The notes: generated from the letters alone by a model not told the origin. A stretch of DNA of 9,881 bases from Planctomycetota bacterium (GCA_021805585.1 JAJZEY010000276.1:1-9881), one strand, 5' to 3'. Positions 1-6,751 are shown, counted from the first letter of the stretch. Numbers and translations: made by a program.

Positions 1-504
1 AAGACTGGTTTCAAAATTGGGACCGTTTTTGATCCAATTAATCTGGCCCATCAGGCGCTGATTGACTGGTTCGGTATTGAAAAGCCGCGCATTGCCGTGT
101 GCGGCCTGAATCCTCATGCGGGCGAAAATGGGCAATTTGGCGATGAAGAAAAGCGCATCATTGAACCCGCCATTCTTATGGCCCGGCAGCAGGGGATGGA
201 TGTGCATGGCCCGCTGAGTGCCGACACGATTTTTGTCAAGGCCGCACAGGGAGCGTATGACCTGGTGGTGGCCATGTACCATGACCAGGGGCTGATTCCA
301 GTAAAATTGCTGGACTTTTCCGGCAGCGTGAACCTGACGCTGGGGCTGCCGATTGTGCGAACCAGTGTGGACCACGGCACGGCGTTTGATATTGTCGGCC
401 GCAACCGCGCGGATGCCGGTTCCATGCGATCCGCTATTTTAATGGCCTGCGATATTGCCCGGCGGCAGGCGGCGCAGCGGCTGGGCAACCCGTCGGAACC
501 ATAA
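1..504 (+). CDS. pdxA: 4-hydroxythreonine-4-phosphate dehydrogenase, C-terminal part (left-truncated)
   Basis: The reading frame is open from base 1 to the TAA at 502-504 and gives 167 residues, about half of a normal PdxA (around 330). PdxA is a cytoplasmic, metal- and NAD-dependent enzyme. It oxidises 4-phosphohydroxy-L-threonine, and the product decarboxylates to the amino-ketone that PdxJ joins to deoxyxylulose phosphate in vitamin B6 synthesis. Visible signatures are CGLNPHAGE (residues 34-42 of the fragment), GPLSADTIF (70-78), AMYHDQGL (91-98) and [11 protein letters not shown] (120-130). His39 and His94 sit where the second and third metal-ligand histidines of E. coli PdxA lie; the first ligand is off the left edge. 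The fragment shows no frameshift. The alternative is a PdxA2-type D-threonate/D-erythronate 4-phosphate dehydrogenase, but no sugar-acid kinase gene is seen beside it. The next gene on the strand starts 393 bases later, so co-transcription is uncertain. Confidence 0.97.
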   Translation, partial: KTGFKIGTVFDPINLAHQALIDWFGIEKPRIAVCGLNPHAGENGQFGDEEKRIIEPAILMARQQGMDVHGPLSADTIFVKAAQGAYDLVVAMYHDQGLIPVKLLDFSGSVNLTLGLPIVRTSVDHGTAFDIVGRNRADAGSMRSAILMACDIARRQAAQRLGNPSEP

Positions 505-567
505 TTTTCGAATAGCGCTTTCGTTTCCGGCCAATACAGCTTCGCCGCAGTGGAATCCCAACCAAGG

Positions 568-601
568 GGGCGAGCCTCAACTGGGGACAGGCGTCTCGCC
601 C
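568..601. other. GC-rich inverted repeat (hairpin) in the pdxA-downstream gap
   Basis: GGGCGA at 568-573 pairs perfectly with TCGCCC at 596-601. Directly inside, GCCT at 574-577 pairs with AGGC at 589-592, leaving a 3-base bulge (593-595) and an 11-base loop rich in G. An alternative 7-bp outer stem GGGCGAG/CTCGCCC (568-574 with 595-601) is also possible. No T tract follows, so it does not look like a Rho-independent terminator. It could be an RNA structure in a leader, a stabilising 3' structure for the pdxA transcript, or chance in GC-rich DNA. Confidence 0.45.
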
Positions 602-886
602 GACTTCGTGGTCGCCGCCAGGACCGTGCATCCTTCGCGGATCAAACAAACGGTAAAATCCGTTCAGACGGGTTTGCCCTCGGTAAAGTGCCTCCTGACG
701 CCGAACCATTGGCCCGGCCAGGACGAAAAAGGACGGCGGCATAAAGGCGATGGCCGGGGTGGTTGCGGGCGGTATAGGGTTTTCCGGCAACGCGGGGATA
801 TTTACGCTCCGCTGCGGTTCGTTTATGCTCAATGACTTGCGGAACAACTGGCCTTGCAGGCTGGTGCCGGCAGACGGCAATAAAAC

Positions 887-890
887 AGGA
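887..890 (+). promoter_or_regulatory. Ribosome binding site deciding the start of the SurA/PpiD-like gene
   Basis: AGGA at 887-890 lies 7 bases before the ATG at 898. The frame stays open upstream to an ATG at 832, but the 22 extra residues carry no recognisable sequence and would push the membrane anchor away from the N-terminus. The ATG at 898 puts the hydrophobic segment at residues 13-32, as expected for a signal anchor, so it is preferred. Confidence 0.6.
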
Positions 891-897
891 AACGGTG

Positions 898-2877
898 ATG
901 TCCATAACCTTGATGCGTAAATACAGCAAACCCCTGATGGCGTTTTTTGGCGTCATCCTGATGATCGTGTTCCTGGCGGGGTATTCGTATACCTCCGGCA
1001 TGGGCAAGGGGGGATCCAGTTTTGTGATTGGCAAACTGGGCGGCCAACCGCTGACCACCGGCGACCTGACGATAGCCACCATTGATGTACGCATCCTGCG
1101 GCGTCTGAATCCGGGGCTGGTTCCCTGGCTTACGCAGCGGAACAATACCGATGCGGCAATCCAGTTTTATCTGCTTTTGCGCGAAGCCCGCGAAAATGGG
1201 TTTCTACCGGACTACAACACCGCGGCCGCGGAGCTAAGCGACAAGCGCGTGCAAAAACGCGTGGAAGCCGTGATGCGGAATTCCAGTTATGTCGCGCAGA
1301 ATATTGTTCAGGCGATTGGCGATTACAACCAGGTTCAGGCCTTGGCGAATTTTGTGTATGGCGCCGCGCAGCCCAGCGATCCGCAGTTGGCGCATACCAT
1401 CAGCGAGCTTGAGTCGTCCTTGCAGATTGGCTATATCCGTCTTCGTGCAGCGCAAAATGCCGATGCCATGCCGGCACCGGGGGCCGCGCTGCTGCAAAGC
1501 CTGTTTAACCGCTATCGCACCATGTTGCCATGGGACCCGAATTCGCCGGCCCCTCCGCCGACGGTGGCCGGCCATCAGTATCCGTTCGGGTACCGGTATC
1601 CGGATCGGGTGAAGATTGAATTTATGAAGTTTCAAAGCGCCAAGGTTCGCGCCGGCATGAAGGTCACGTTCGCCGATGTGCAGGCTGCGTACCGCTATTA
1701 CCAGAACCATCGCGATGAATTCGCGGTGGATCAGCCCGCCAATAGCGCCGGCACTTCCGCCCCGACGGTCTATAAGCCCTTTGCAACGGTCAAGGCTAAA
1801 TTGATTCGCCAGCAGCAGGACAAGCGAATTCAACTGCTGTTCCGGCGGATGACCGAATATGCCACGCGGCAGACGGACAAGGTCTGGGCGAACCCGCAAA
1901 TTGACGGATTTTACACCCCCATTAGCGCAGCCAAATGGGCGTCCTACAAGCTGATTGCGGCCAAAATCGGTAAACGCTTCGGTTATACGCCTTTGGTCGC
2001 AACCTGGAACCGGTGGGCGGATGCTTCCGCCCTTTCGAGTCTGCGCGGCATTGGTCAGGCGGGTGCCACGGAAAGTGGATTTTCCGCACCGGTGGGTCTG
2101 GCGACTCTGGCCATGAAGGTGCGCGAACTGGATCCCAAAAGCAAAGGTCTGGGTCTGCTGCTGCACCTGCAGGTGGGCCGCGATGGTCCGGTTCTGATTG
2201 ATTCAAAGGGCAATGATTATATGTATCGCATCACTGCGGTAAGTCCCGCACATAATCCCAAATCGCCGGCGCGGGTGCGGGCGCGGGTTCTTCGCGACGC
2301 CCGCCTGCTCGAGGCGTACAAAGCCGACAAGGCGCGTGGGACGGCGCTGGCCGCGATGGCTGTGAAAATAGGCCTGGCGGCAGTGGCTAAAAAAGAAACA
2401 TTGCCCGCGCAATTTCCCGATGCCTTCACCGCCCTGACGCGCTATCCGGTTGGTTATGACGCATCCGGTGAGGCGATTAACATTTTGGTTCCATCGTATG
2501 TGCCCGGCGTGCATGGACGGCTGGGTCAGTTGACCCGTGCGGCCATCCGGCTGGCCCGCCAGGACCAGGCCATGAAGTTGGCCAAGCCCGGAAAACCGCG
2601 GACCGCCGCACAGCTTTTGAAAACCGAAAAACTTTCCGTGCTGCTTGCCCGGCTTGCCGGCAAGCCGGCCACCCGCATTGCGGTTGACCCGCGACTGGAA
2701 GTGTTTGTGCTGCAGTTGGTTCACGCGCGGCCGTTGCCGGCAAATGTACTTGCGGCATCCTTTGTTCGCGTGGGTGGGGCATCCGTGCTGAATTTTCAGA
2801 TGCGGCAATTGTATTTGGGAAATTGGCTGCGGTATAAATCCGTGTTGGCGCGCAGCGGTTTTGTGCCCACGCCCTGA
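898..2877 (+). CDS. Membrane-anchored SurA/PpiD-like periplasmic chaperone, no parvulin domain seen
   Basis: The gene encodes 659 residues. Basic residues (MRKYSK) precede one hydrophobic segment at about 13-32, giving a probable signal anchor with the rest in the periplasm. After it, VIGKLGGQPLTTGDL (43-57) resembles the 'identity, glycine, then helix' opening of SurA_N domains. YLLLREARENGF (91-102) matches the usual 'LL..EA...G' helix. AYRYYQNHRDEF (264-275) and YKPFATVKAKLI (292-303) resemble the linkers seen in PpiD-type proteins, and 452-500 resembles their C-terminal helical region. I cannot find a parvulin isomerase signature between these blocks. The likely role, by inference, is chaperoning of exported proteins. 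It follows pdxA, an order recalling surA-pdxA of proteobacteria but reversed. The pheT gene follows after 106 bases. The existence of the gene is sure; the family call is moderate, because it rests on pattern resemblance rather than a strong motif. Confidence 0.85.
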   Translation: MSITLMRKYSKPLMAFFGVILMIVFLAGYSYTSGMGKGGSSFVIGKLGGQPLTTGDLTIATIDVRILRRLNPGLVPWLTQRNNTDAAIQFYLLLREARENGFLPDYNTAAAELSDKRVQKRVEAVMRNSSYVAQNIVQAIGDYNQVQALANFVYGAAQPSDPQLAHTISELESSLQIGYIRLRAAQNADAMPAPGAALLQSLFNRYRTMLPWDPNSPAPPPTVAGHQYPFGYRYPDRVKIEFMKFQSAKVRAGMKVTFADVQAAYRYYQNHRDEFAVDQPANSAGTSAPTVYKPFATVKAKLIRQQQDKRIQLLFRRMTEYATRQTDKVWANPQIDGFYTPISAAKWASYKLIAAKIGKRFGYTPLVATWNRWADASALSSLRGIGQAGATESGFSAPVGLATLAMKVRELDPKSKGLGLLLHLQVGRDGPVLIDSKGNDYMYRITAVSPAHNPKSPARVRARVLRDARLLEAYKADKARGTALAAMAVKIGLAAVAKKETLPAQFPDAFTALTRYPVGYDASGEAINILVPSYVPGVHGRLGQLTRAAIRLARQDQAMKLAKPGKPRTAAQLLKTEKLSVLLARLAGKPATRIAVDPRLEVFVLQLVHARPLPANVLAASFVRVGGASVLNFQMRQLYLGNWLRYKSVLARSGFVPTP

Positions 2878-2983
2878 TGGCCGCACTGCTGTAAATATTG
2901 TCGGAATGTGTTTCCATGGGCGGCCCGGTACAGGCCTGATGTCGGGTTAAGCGGTTGTCCAACGCAGGCGTTCGGAATCAGCA

Positions 2984-5038
2984 ATGAAAATCGCTCTGAA
3001 TTGGATTAATCAGTATCTGGATCGGCCGGTGGAAGCCGCCGCCGCACAGGAAGCGCTGATCAACGCCGGCCTGGTGGTGGAGCATGTGGAACAAGTCGGG
3101 GGCACCGACGTGCTGGATGTGGAAGTGACCAGCAATCGCACGGATTGTCTAAGTCATCTGGGCCTGGCGCGGGAACTCGCGGCCCTGCTGCACCGGCGGT
3201 TTAAGCCGCCAGTGGTGACGCTGGTGGAAAACGGGCGCGCGGCGGAAAAAGAACTTCAGGTATCTATTCTTGCCCCGGAATTTTGTCCGGTCTACACAGC
3301 GCGGCTGGTTCGCAATGTGAAAGTCGGCCCCTCGCCGGCGCCGCTGCGCGAAGCGCTGGAAAGCGTCGGTCTGCGCAGTGTTAACAATGTGGTGGATATA
3401 ACCAATTATGTTCTGATGGAAACCGGTCAACCGCTGCACGCCTTTGATTTCGCCCAGGTCCGCGGCGGCCGCCTGACGGTGGATACCGCGGGTGAAAACG
3501 AATCGCTGCTGGCGATCGACGGCCGAAGCTATCCGTTGGACAGCGCTACGCTGGTTATTGCCGATGCGGTTTCCCCGCTGGCCATTGCGGGCATTATGGG
3601 CGGCAAAGAAAGCGAAGTGACGCACGCCACACATGATATTGTGCTGGAATCGGCCGGATTTGATCCGCTTTCCATTCGGGCCACGGCGCGCCGCCTGGGA
3701 TTGTCATCGGATTCGTCGTTTCGTTTTCAGCGCGGTGTGGATCCGGCCATGGTGGAATTCGCATCGCGGCGTGCCGTTCAATTGATTGTCGATCTGGCGG
3801 GCGGCGAACCGGCTTCCGGGCTGCTGTTGGCGGGCCAGGCGGTGATACCCGACGTGACGGTCAAACTTCGCCCGGCCCGCATCCGGGAGATTCTGGGCAC
3901 GGTTATTCCGCTTGAAGAGGTGGTCTCCATTCTTGGGCATCTGCACCTGCATCCGCAATCGGACCCGCAGAGCGGCGGAATTGTCTGCCATATTCCTTCC
4001 TACCGGTCGGATATTACGCGGGAAATCGACCTGATCGAAGAAATTGTGCGCGTCTGGGGGTATGGCCGCGTTCCGCTGGGTACCGCGGTCACACACACGG
4101 TGGCCCCGGTGGATGAAATAGATCGCGCCCGGGATGCGGTGCGAAGCTGTCTGTGTGCCGCCGGCTGGCATGAGGCGGTCACCTACAGTTTTGTCGACGA
4201 TCATGAGATTGCGTTGTTTATGCCGCCGAACCGGTGTGCGGTGCGTGTCAGCGATGCGGTACGGAAATCCGCCAATCTGCTGCGGCCATCCGTACTGCCC
4301 GGCCTTCTGGCGGCGCGCCGGGTGAATCAGAGCGCCGGTCAGCCGGACGCCCGACTGTTTGAAATTGCGCGTGCCTACTGGCAGGAGGCCGACAGCCCGA
4401 CGGTGCCGCCAAGCGAAGAATTACGCCTCGCGATTGTGGGGAACTCTACCGCCGAGGTGCTCGGCGTGGTGGAATTGGTATTAAATGCCATGAATCCGCA
4501 GTTGACGCTTCGGCAAACGCCCGTATCCGTACCGGGAATGGCGGCGGGAATTTCCGCGAAGTTAATCGCGGTGCCCGCCCAAATTTCCGCTTCCGGCCAA
4601 TTACCCGCGGGTACGCCCATCGGATTTGCCGGTGAATTCAGTGCGGATGTAATGAAGCATTATGACTTGCGTCATGCCGCAGCGGGTGCCGAGCTTAATC
4701 TGGCCGCACTCATCAACCTGTTTGTACCGATGCGGACCGCGGTTCCCGTGCCGCGGTTCCCGGCGGTTTGCCGGGATTTATCGCTGATTGTACCGGTATC
4801 CGTCCGCTGGGCGGATGTGCGCGACACGTTGGCCGCCGCGGACCTGAGCTTTCTGGAACAGATCAGCTTTACCGGAACATACCGTGGCAAGCAGGTTCAG
4901 GCGGGCGTCAAAAGCCTGACCTTCAGTCTGGTCTTCCGCGATTCGGCTGGAACCTTGCGATCGGAACATGTGGACCGGCAAGTTCAGAACGCCGTGGAAT
5001 TGCTGGCCTCCCGGTTCGGTGCGCAGCTTCGCACGTGA
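2984..5038 (+). CDS. pheT: Phenylalanine--tRNA ligase beta subunit, short form without OB-fold domain
   Basis: The 684-residue protein is the beta chain of the cytoplasmic alpha2-beta2 enzyme that charges tRNA-Phe and hydrolyses mischarged Tyr-tRNA. N-terminal residues 1-38 match domain B1. Then TSNRTDCLSHLGLARELAAL (49-68) follows almost at once, whereas E. coli PheT (795 residues) has a tRNA-binding OB fold of about 110 residues in between. The B3/B4 editing domain spans about 100-265, with NNVVDITNYVLMETGQPLHAFD (written here in two parts: 134-145 and 146-155); His152 and Glu222 (VLESAGF) match known editing-site residues. B5 covers about 295-365 (IPSYRSDITREIDLIEEIVR), the catalytic-like fold about 375-585, and the FDX-ACB anticodon-binding domain 590-684 (RFPAVCRDLSLIV to the end). 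The start ATG has a weak GGAA (2974-2977) 6 bases upstream. The partner pheS is not in this window. Confidence 0.97.
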   Translation: MKIALNWINQYLDRPVEAAAAQEALINAGLVVEHVEQVGGTDVLDVEVTSNRTDCLSHLGLARELAALLHRRFKPPVVTLVENGRAAEKELQVSILAPEFCPVYTARLVRNVKVGPSPAPLREALESVGLRSVNNVVDITNYVLMETGQPLHAFDFAQVRGGRLTVDTAGENESLLAIDGRSYPLDSATLVIADAVSPLAIAGIMGGKESEVTHATHDIVLESAGFDPLSIRATARRLGLSSDSSFRFQRGVDPAMVEFASRRAVQLIVDLAGGEPASGLLLAGQAVIPDVTVKLRPARIREILGTVIPLEEVVSILGHLHLHPQSDPQSGGIVCHIPSYRSDITREIDLIEEIVRVWGYGRVPLGTAVTHTVAPVDEIDRARDAVRSCLCAAGWHEAVTYSFVDDHEIALFMPPNRCAVRVSDAVRKSANLLRPSVLPGLLAARRVNQSAGQPDARLFEIARAYWQEADSPTVPPSEELRLAIVGNSTAEVLGVVELVLNAMNPQLTLRQTPVSVPGMAAGISAKLIAVPAQISASGQLPAGTPIGFAGEFSADVMKHYDLRHAAAGAELNLAALINLFVPMRTAVPVPRFPAVCRDLSLIVPVSVRWADVRDTLAAADLSFLEQISFTGTYRGKQVQAGVKSLTFSLVFRDSAGTLRSEHVDRQVQNAVELLASRFGAQLRT

Positions 5039-5193
5039 GGTCCCGCGCGTCAGGTTTGCCATTTCTGGTGACCCGCGCCGCCGCAACTGTCGCCAAAAGC
5101 GCCGCTCCGTCAACAACGTCACCCGCGCGTCTGGACGGATCTCCCGCCGGTCTTCCCGCCGGCTTGTTGCGCGCCGGCGTCCGACCAAAATCA

Positions 5194-5215
5194 GCGTACC
5201 TCTCTTGGAGGACGC
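5194..5215. other. Hairpin with 8 paired bases and one bulge
   Basis: GCGT (5194-5197) pairs with ACGC (5212-5215) and CCTC (5199-5202) with GAGG (5208-5211), leaving a bulged A at 5198 and the loop TCTTG. The nearest T run (TTTTT, 5234-5238) is about 18 bases downstream, too far for a normal intrinsic terminator of pheT. The GGAG in the 3' arm could look like a ribosome binding site, but no start codon follows at a suitable distance. Confidence 0.35.
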
Positions 5216-5324
5216 GTCACGACTCGTTCATGCCATTTTTCGGTTAATCACGGATGGCTTGGCTTACCAGGCGACCGCTGCGCAACCCGCCGCGCCGCAG
5301 CCGGGATAACGCTTCACCCGCTCA

Positions 5325-5380
5325 CGGCCCGGCCTTGCCGCCTTTAAGCCGCCGGACGGGCCGCCTACAATACCGGCGGC
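5325..5380 (+). promoter_or_regulatory. Two mutually exclusive hairpins upstream of cinA (switch-like leader)
   Basis: CGGCCCG (5325-5331) is a perfect 7-bp partner of CGGGCCG (5357-5363). Bases 5360-5365 (GCCGCC) are also a perfect 6-bp partner of GGCGGC (5375-5380), with a 9-base loop. The two stems share bases 5360-5363, so only one can form. The second stem would cover part of the GGCAGG (5378-5383) that precedes the upstream candidate start at 5393. This geometry resembles a leader switch. However, GC-rich DNA makes such stems by chance, and if transcription begins within or after the loop (see the -10-like box) the structures would not be in the RNA. Confidence 0.3.
5366..5371 (+). promoter_or_regulatory. 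Possible -10 box upstream of cinA
   Basis: TACAAT differs by one base from TATAAT and would place a transcription start near 5378, shortly before both candidate cinA starts. At a 17-base spacing the -35 position holds TTTAAG (5343-5348), a poor match to TTGACA. A closer match, TTGCCG (5335-5340), is too far away at 25 bases. It is a weak promoter candidate only. Confidence 0.25.
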
Positions 5381-5403
5381 AGGTAAGCGTACATGACTGG
5401 AAC

Positions 5404-5408
5404 AGAGG
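5404..5408 (+). promoter_or_regulatory. Ribosome binding site favouring the cinA start at 5414
   Basis: AGAGG (5404-5408) lies 5 bases before ATG 5414. The alternative ATG at 5393, in frame and 7 codons upstream, has only GGCAGG (5378-5383) at a 9-base spacing. The seven extra residues are not part of the conserved domain, so the later start is preferred, but not firmly. Confidence 0.45.
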
Positions 5409-5413
5409 TCGAA

Positions 5414-6709
5414 ATGAAAAAAAATGCGGCTCCCGCACCGGTGTCCGGAGCGATTATCATATCCATTGGCGATGAACTGGTATCCGGTTTGACAATTAAC
5501 ACCAACGCCTCCTGGCTGGCGATACAACTGGCCCAAATTGGGTTTCCGGTCCGGGCGCATATCGCGGTCGGAGATTCCCTGGCGGCGGTTGCGGCGGCGA
5601 TTGGTCAATCCATCGCGGAAGCCTCACTGGTGCTGGTTTCCGGCGGCCTTGGCCCGACCGAGGACGATGTCACGCGCGCCGCTTTGGCCGACGCCCTGGG
5701 CGAGCCGCTGGTGGAAGACCCCGCAGCGCTGGCTTCCATAGAAGAATTCTTTGGGCACCTCAACCGTACCATGGCACCGAGCAATCGCCTTCAGGCGTTG
5801 CGACCCGCAGCCGGCAGGGTGCTGCCCAATTCCTGCGGCACAGCGCCGGGAATTTATATAGGGAGGGGGCCGACGGACATTTTTGTCATGCCCGGTGTAC
5901 CGCGAGAAATGAAAGCCATGTTCGAGCGGTCCGTTTTGCCGCGGTTGCAAGCCGCGGCTCCACCGGATGGCCGCGTCACCCGCATGGCGAAATTCAATAC
6001 GTTTGGCGTGGGTGAATCGGTCATCGGGCAAAAAGTTGCCGACCTGATGCGCCGTGGTGCCAACCCTGCCGTCGGAACCACCGTGCATGACGGCCTGGTT
6101 TCCGTGCGGGTGTATGCCACCGGCACCAGTGCCGAGGCTGATGCCCTTATTTCCGAAAAAAGCCGTCAGATTTACGAACGCCTTGGTCCGCTGATTTTCT
6201 CCACCGGAGATGAATCTCTGGCCGGGGCGGTGGCGGCGATTCTGACTGAACAAAAGCAAACGCTGGCCACGGCCGAAAGCTGCACCGGCGGCCTGCTGGC
6301 GGAAATGCTGACGGGCATACCCGGTTCGTCGCGCTATTTTCTGCGTGGCTGGATACCTTACGCCGACGGTGCCAAGAAAGAGGACCTGCGAATTTCCGGG
6401 GAAATGATCGATCAGTATGGTGCCGTCAGCGAACCGGTTGCCGCGGCCATGGCGGAAAATGCCCGGCGCCTTGCCGGTGCGGACTGGGGCATTGGCATTA
6501 CCGGCATCGCCGGTCCGGATGGCGGATCAGCCCATAAGCCGGTCGGGCTGGTGTACATTGGTTTGGCCGGACCGGCGAAGGCGGTCGTGCGCCGCTGCCG
6601 GTTCCCCGGCGATCGGCAAAGCGTCCGCCTGCGCTCCGCCGATATGGCGCTGACGCTTCTTCGATTAAGCCTTCTGGGGCTTTCAGTGGAAACCGTTTTG
6701 CCGCAATAA
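5414..6709 (+). CDS. cinA: CinA family protein: COG1058 pyrophosphatase-like domain plus nicotinamide-nucleotide amidase domain
   Basis: The product has 431 residues, close to the usual full-length CinA. Residues 10-175 form the MoaB/MogA-like COG1058 domain: SIGDELVSG (17-25), the SGGLGPTEDDVTR loop (76-88) and MPGVPREM (159-166). Residues 272-427 form the PncC domain, which in related enzymes deamidates nicotinamide mononucleotide in pyridine-nucleotide salvage. ESCTGGLLAE (288-297), YADGAK (316-321), GAVSEPVAAAMAE (336-348), TGIAGPDGG (363-371) and KPVGLVYIG (375-383) are present. Ser289, Tyr316 and Lys321 align with the residues usually taken as the active site of PncC. The stretch RGWIPYADG replaces the more usual 'GGVVTYSN', a mild divergence next to the active site. 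Full-length CinA is generally credited with both ADP-ribose pyrophosphatase and NMN amidase activity; whether both occur here is inferred. The gene converges on the M48 peptidase gene. Confidence 0.96.
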   Translation: MKKNAAPAPVSGAIIISIGDELVSGLTINTNASWLAIQLAQIGFPVRAHIAVGDSLAAVAAAIGQSIAEASLVLVSGGLGPTEDDVTRAALADALGEPLVEDPAALASIEEFFGHLNRTMAPSNRLQALRPAAGRVLPNSCGTAPGIYIGRGPTDIFVMPGVPREMKAMFERSVLPRLQAAAPPDGRVTRMAKFNTFGVGESVIGQKVADLMRRGANPAVGTTVHDGLVSVRVYATGTSAEADALISEKSRQIYERLGPLIFSTGDESLAGAVAAILTEQKQTLATAESCTGGLLAEMLTGIPGSSRYFLRGWIPYADGAKKEDLRISGEMIDQYGAVSEPVAAAMAENARRLAGADWGIGITGIAGPDGGSAHKPVGLVYIGLAGPAKAVVRRCRFPGDRQSVRLRSADMALTLLRLSLLGLSVETVLPQ

Positions 6710-6751
6710 ATTCGGACATGCGGAAATGACCCGCGGCATGTGTGCCCCGGC

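Larger units (their letters stand above)
505..897. other. 393-base intergenic region, structured, no convincing gene
   Basis: This gap separates pdxA from the SurA/PpiD-like gene. I see no credible protein: the open frames are Arg/Pro/Gly-rich and resemble no family I know. The largest candidate with a clear ATG is a 56-codon frame at 750-920, which overlaps the next gene. The region holds one good hairpin (568-601) and a small pair of competing hairpins (649-671). No run of T residues follows either structure, so neither is a convincing intrinsic terminator for pdxA, and I could not find a well-matched -35/-10 pair. It may be a long leader of the downstream gene, a decayed gene, or a site for a small RNA. 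Confidence 0.6.
5039..5413. other. Intergenic region between pheT and cinA, rich in inverted repeats
   Basis: There is no credible protein in this GC-rich gap; open frames are Arg/Pro-rich continuations of out-of-frame reading through pheT. It contains imperfect direct repeats of a CCCGCGCGTC core (5042-5051 and 5122-5131, with the 14-base context 12/14 identical, plus a shorter CCCGCGC at 5072). It also has four inverted repeats: 5158-5178 (GCCGGC arms, 9-base loop), 5194-5215, 5325-5363 and 5360-5380. None is followed closely by a T tract. The last two share an arm and cannot form together. A possible -10 box sits in the last loop. Confidence 0.6.

Noticed and set aside
862..877. Sixteen-base segment matching 9351-9366 at 15 positions (TGGTGCCGGC-GACGG)
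   Set aside because: About one such pair is expected by chance in a window of this size and composition. The flanks do not match, and no transposon end or att-like context is present.
434..880. 148-codon minus-strand frame across the pdxA end and the following gap
   Set aside because: It overlaps the conserved 3' end of pdxA in antisense, is Pro/Arg-rich and resembles no family. It does cover most of an otherwise empty gap, so it was considered, but nothing supports it.
832..897. Upstream in-frame ATG (832) as the start of the SurA/PpiD-like gene
   Set aside because: It would add 22 residues without conserved sequence before the signal anchor, and it has no ribosome binding site as good as AGGA at 887-890.
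1234..2166. 310-codon open frame on the minus strand inside the SurA/PpiD-like gene
   Set aside because: It lies fully antisense to a gene with a signal anchor and recognisable chaperone-like blocks. Its protein shows no family pattern and is rich in residues typical of mirrored GC-rich codons.
2203..2886. 227-codon minus-strand open frame over the end of the SurA/PpiD-like gene
   Set aside because: It is antisense to real coding sequence, rich in Gly, Arg, His and Gln, with no recognisable domain.
2931..2938. 8-base palindrome CAGGCCTG before pheT as a possible operator
   Set aside because: A single short GC-rich palindrome with no second copy and no promoter near it is not enough to call a site.
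4768..5309. Plus-strand open frames running from inside pheT into the following gap
   Set aside because: They start in the middle of the conserved anticodon-binding domain in the wrong frames and have Arg/Pro-rich translations, so they are out-of-frame shadows.
6665..6682. AAGCC/GGCTT hairpin near the end of cinA as a terminator
   Set aside because: It lies inside the coding sequence before the stop codon and is followed by only three T residues, so it is best explained by codon content.
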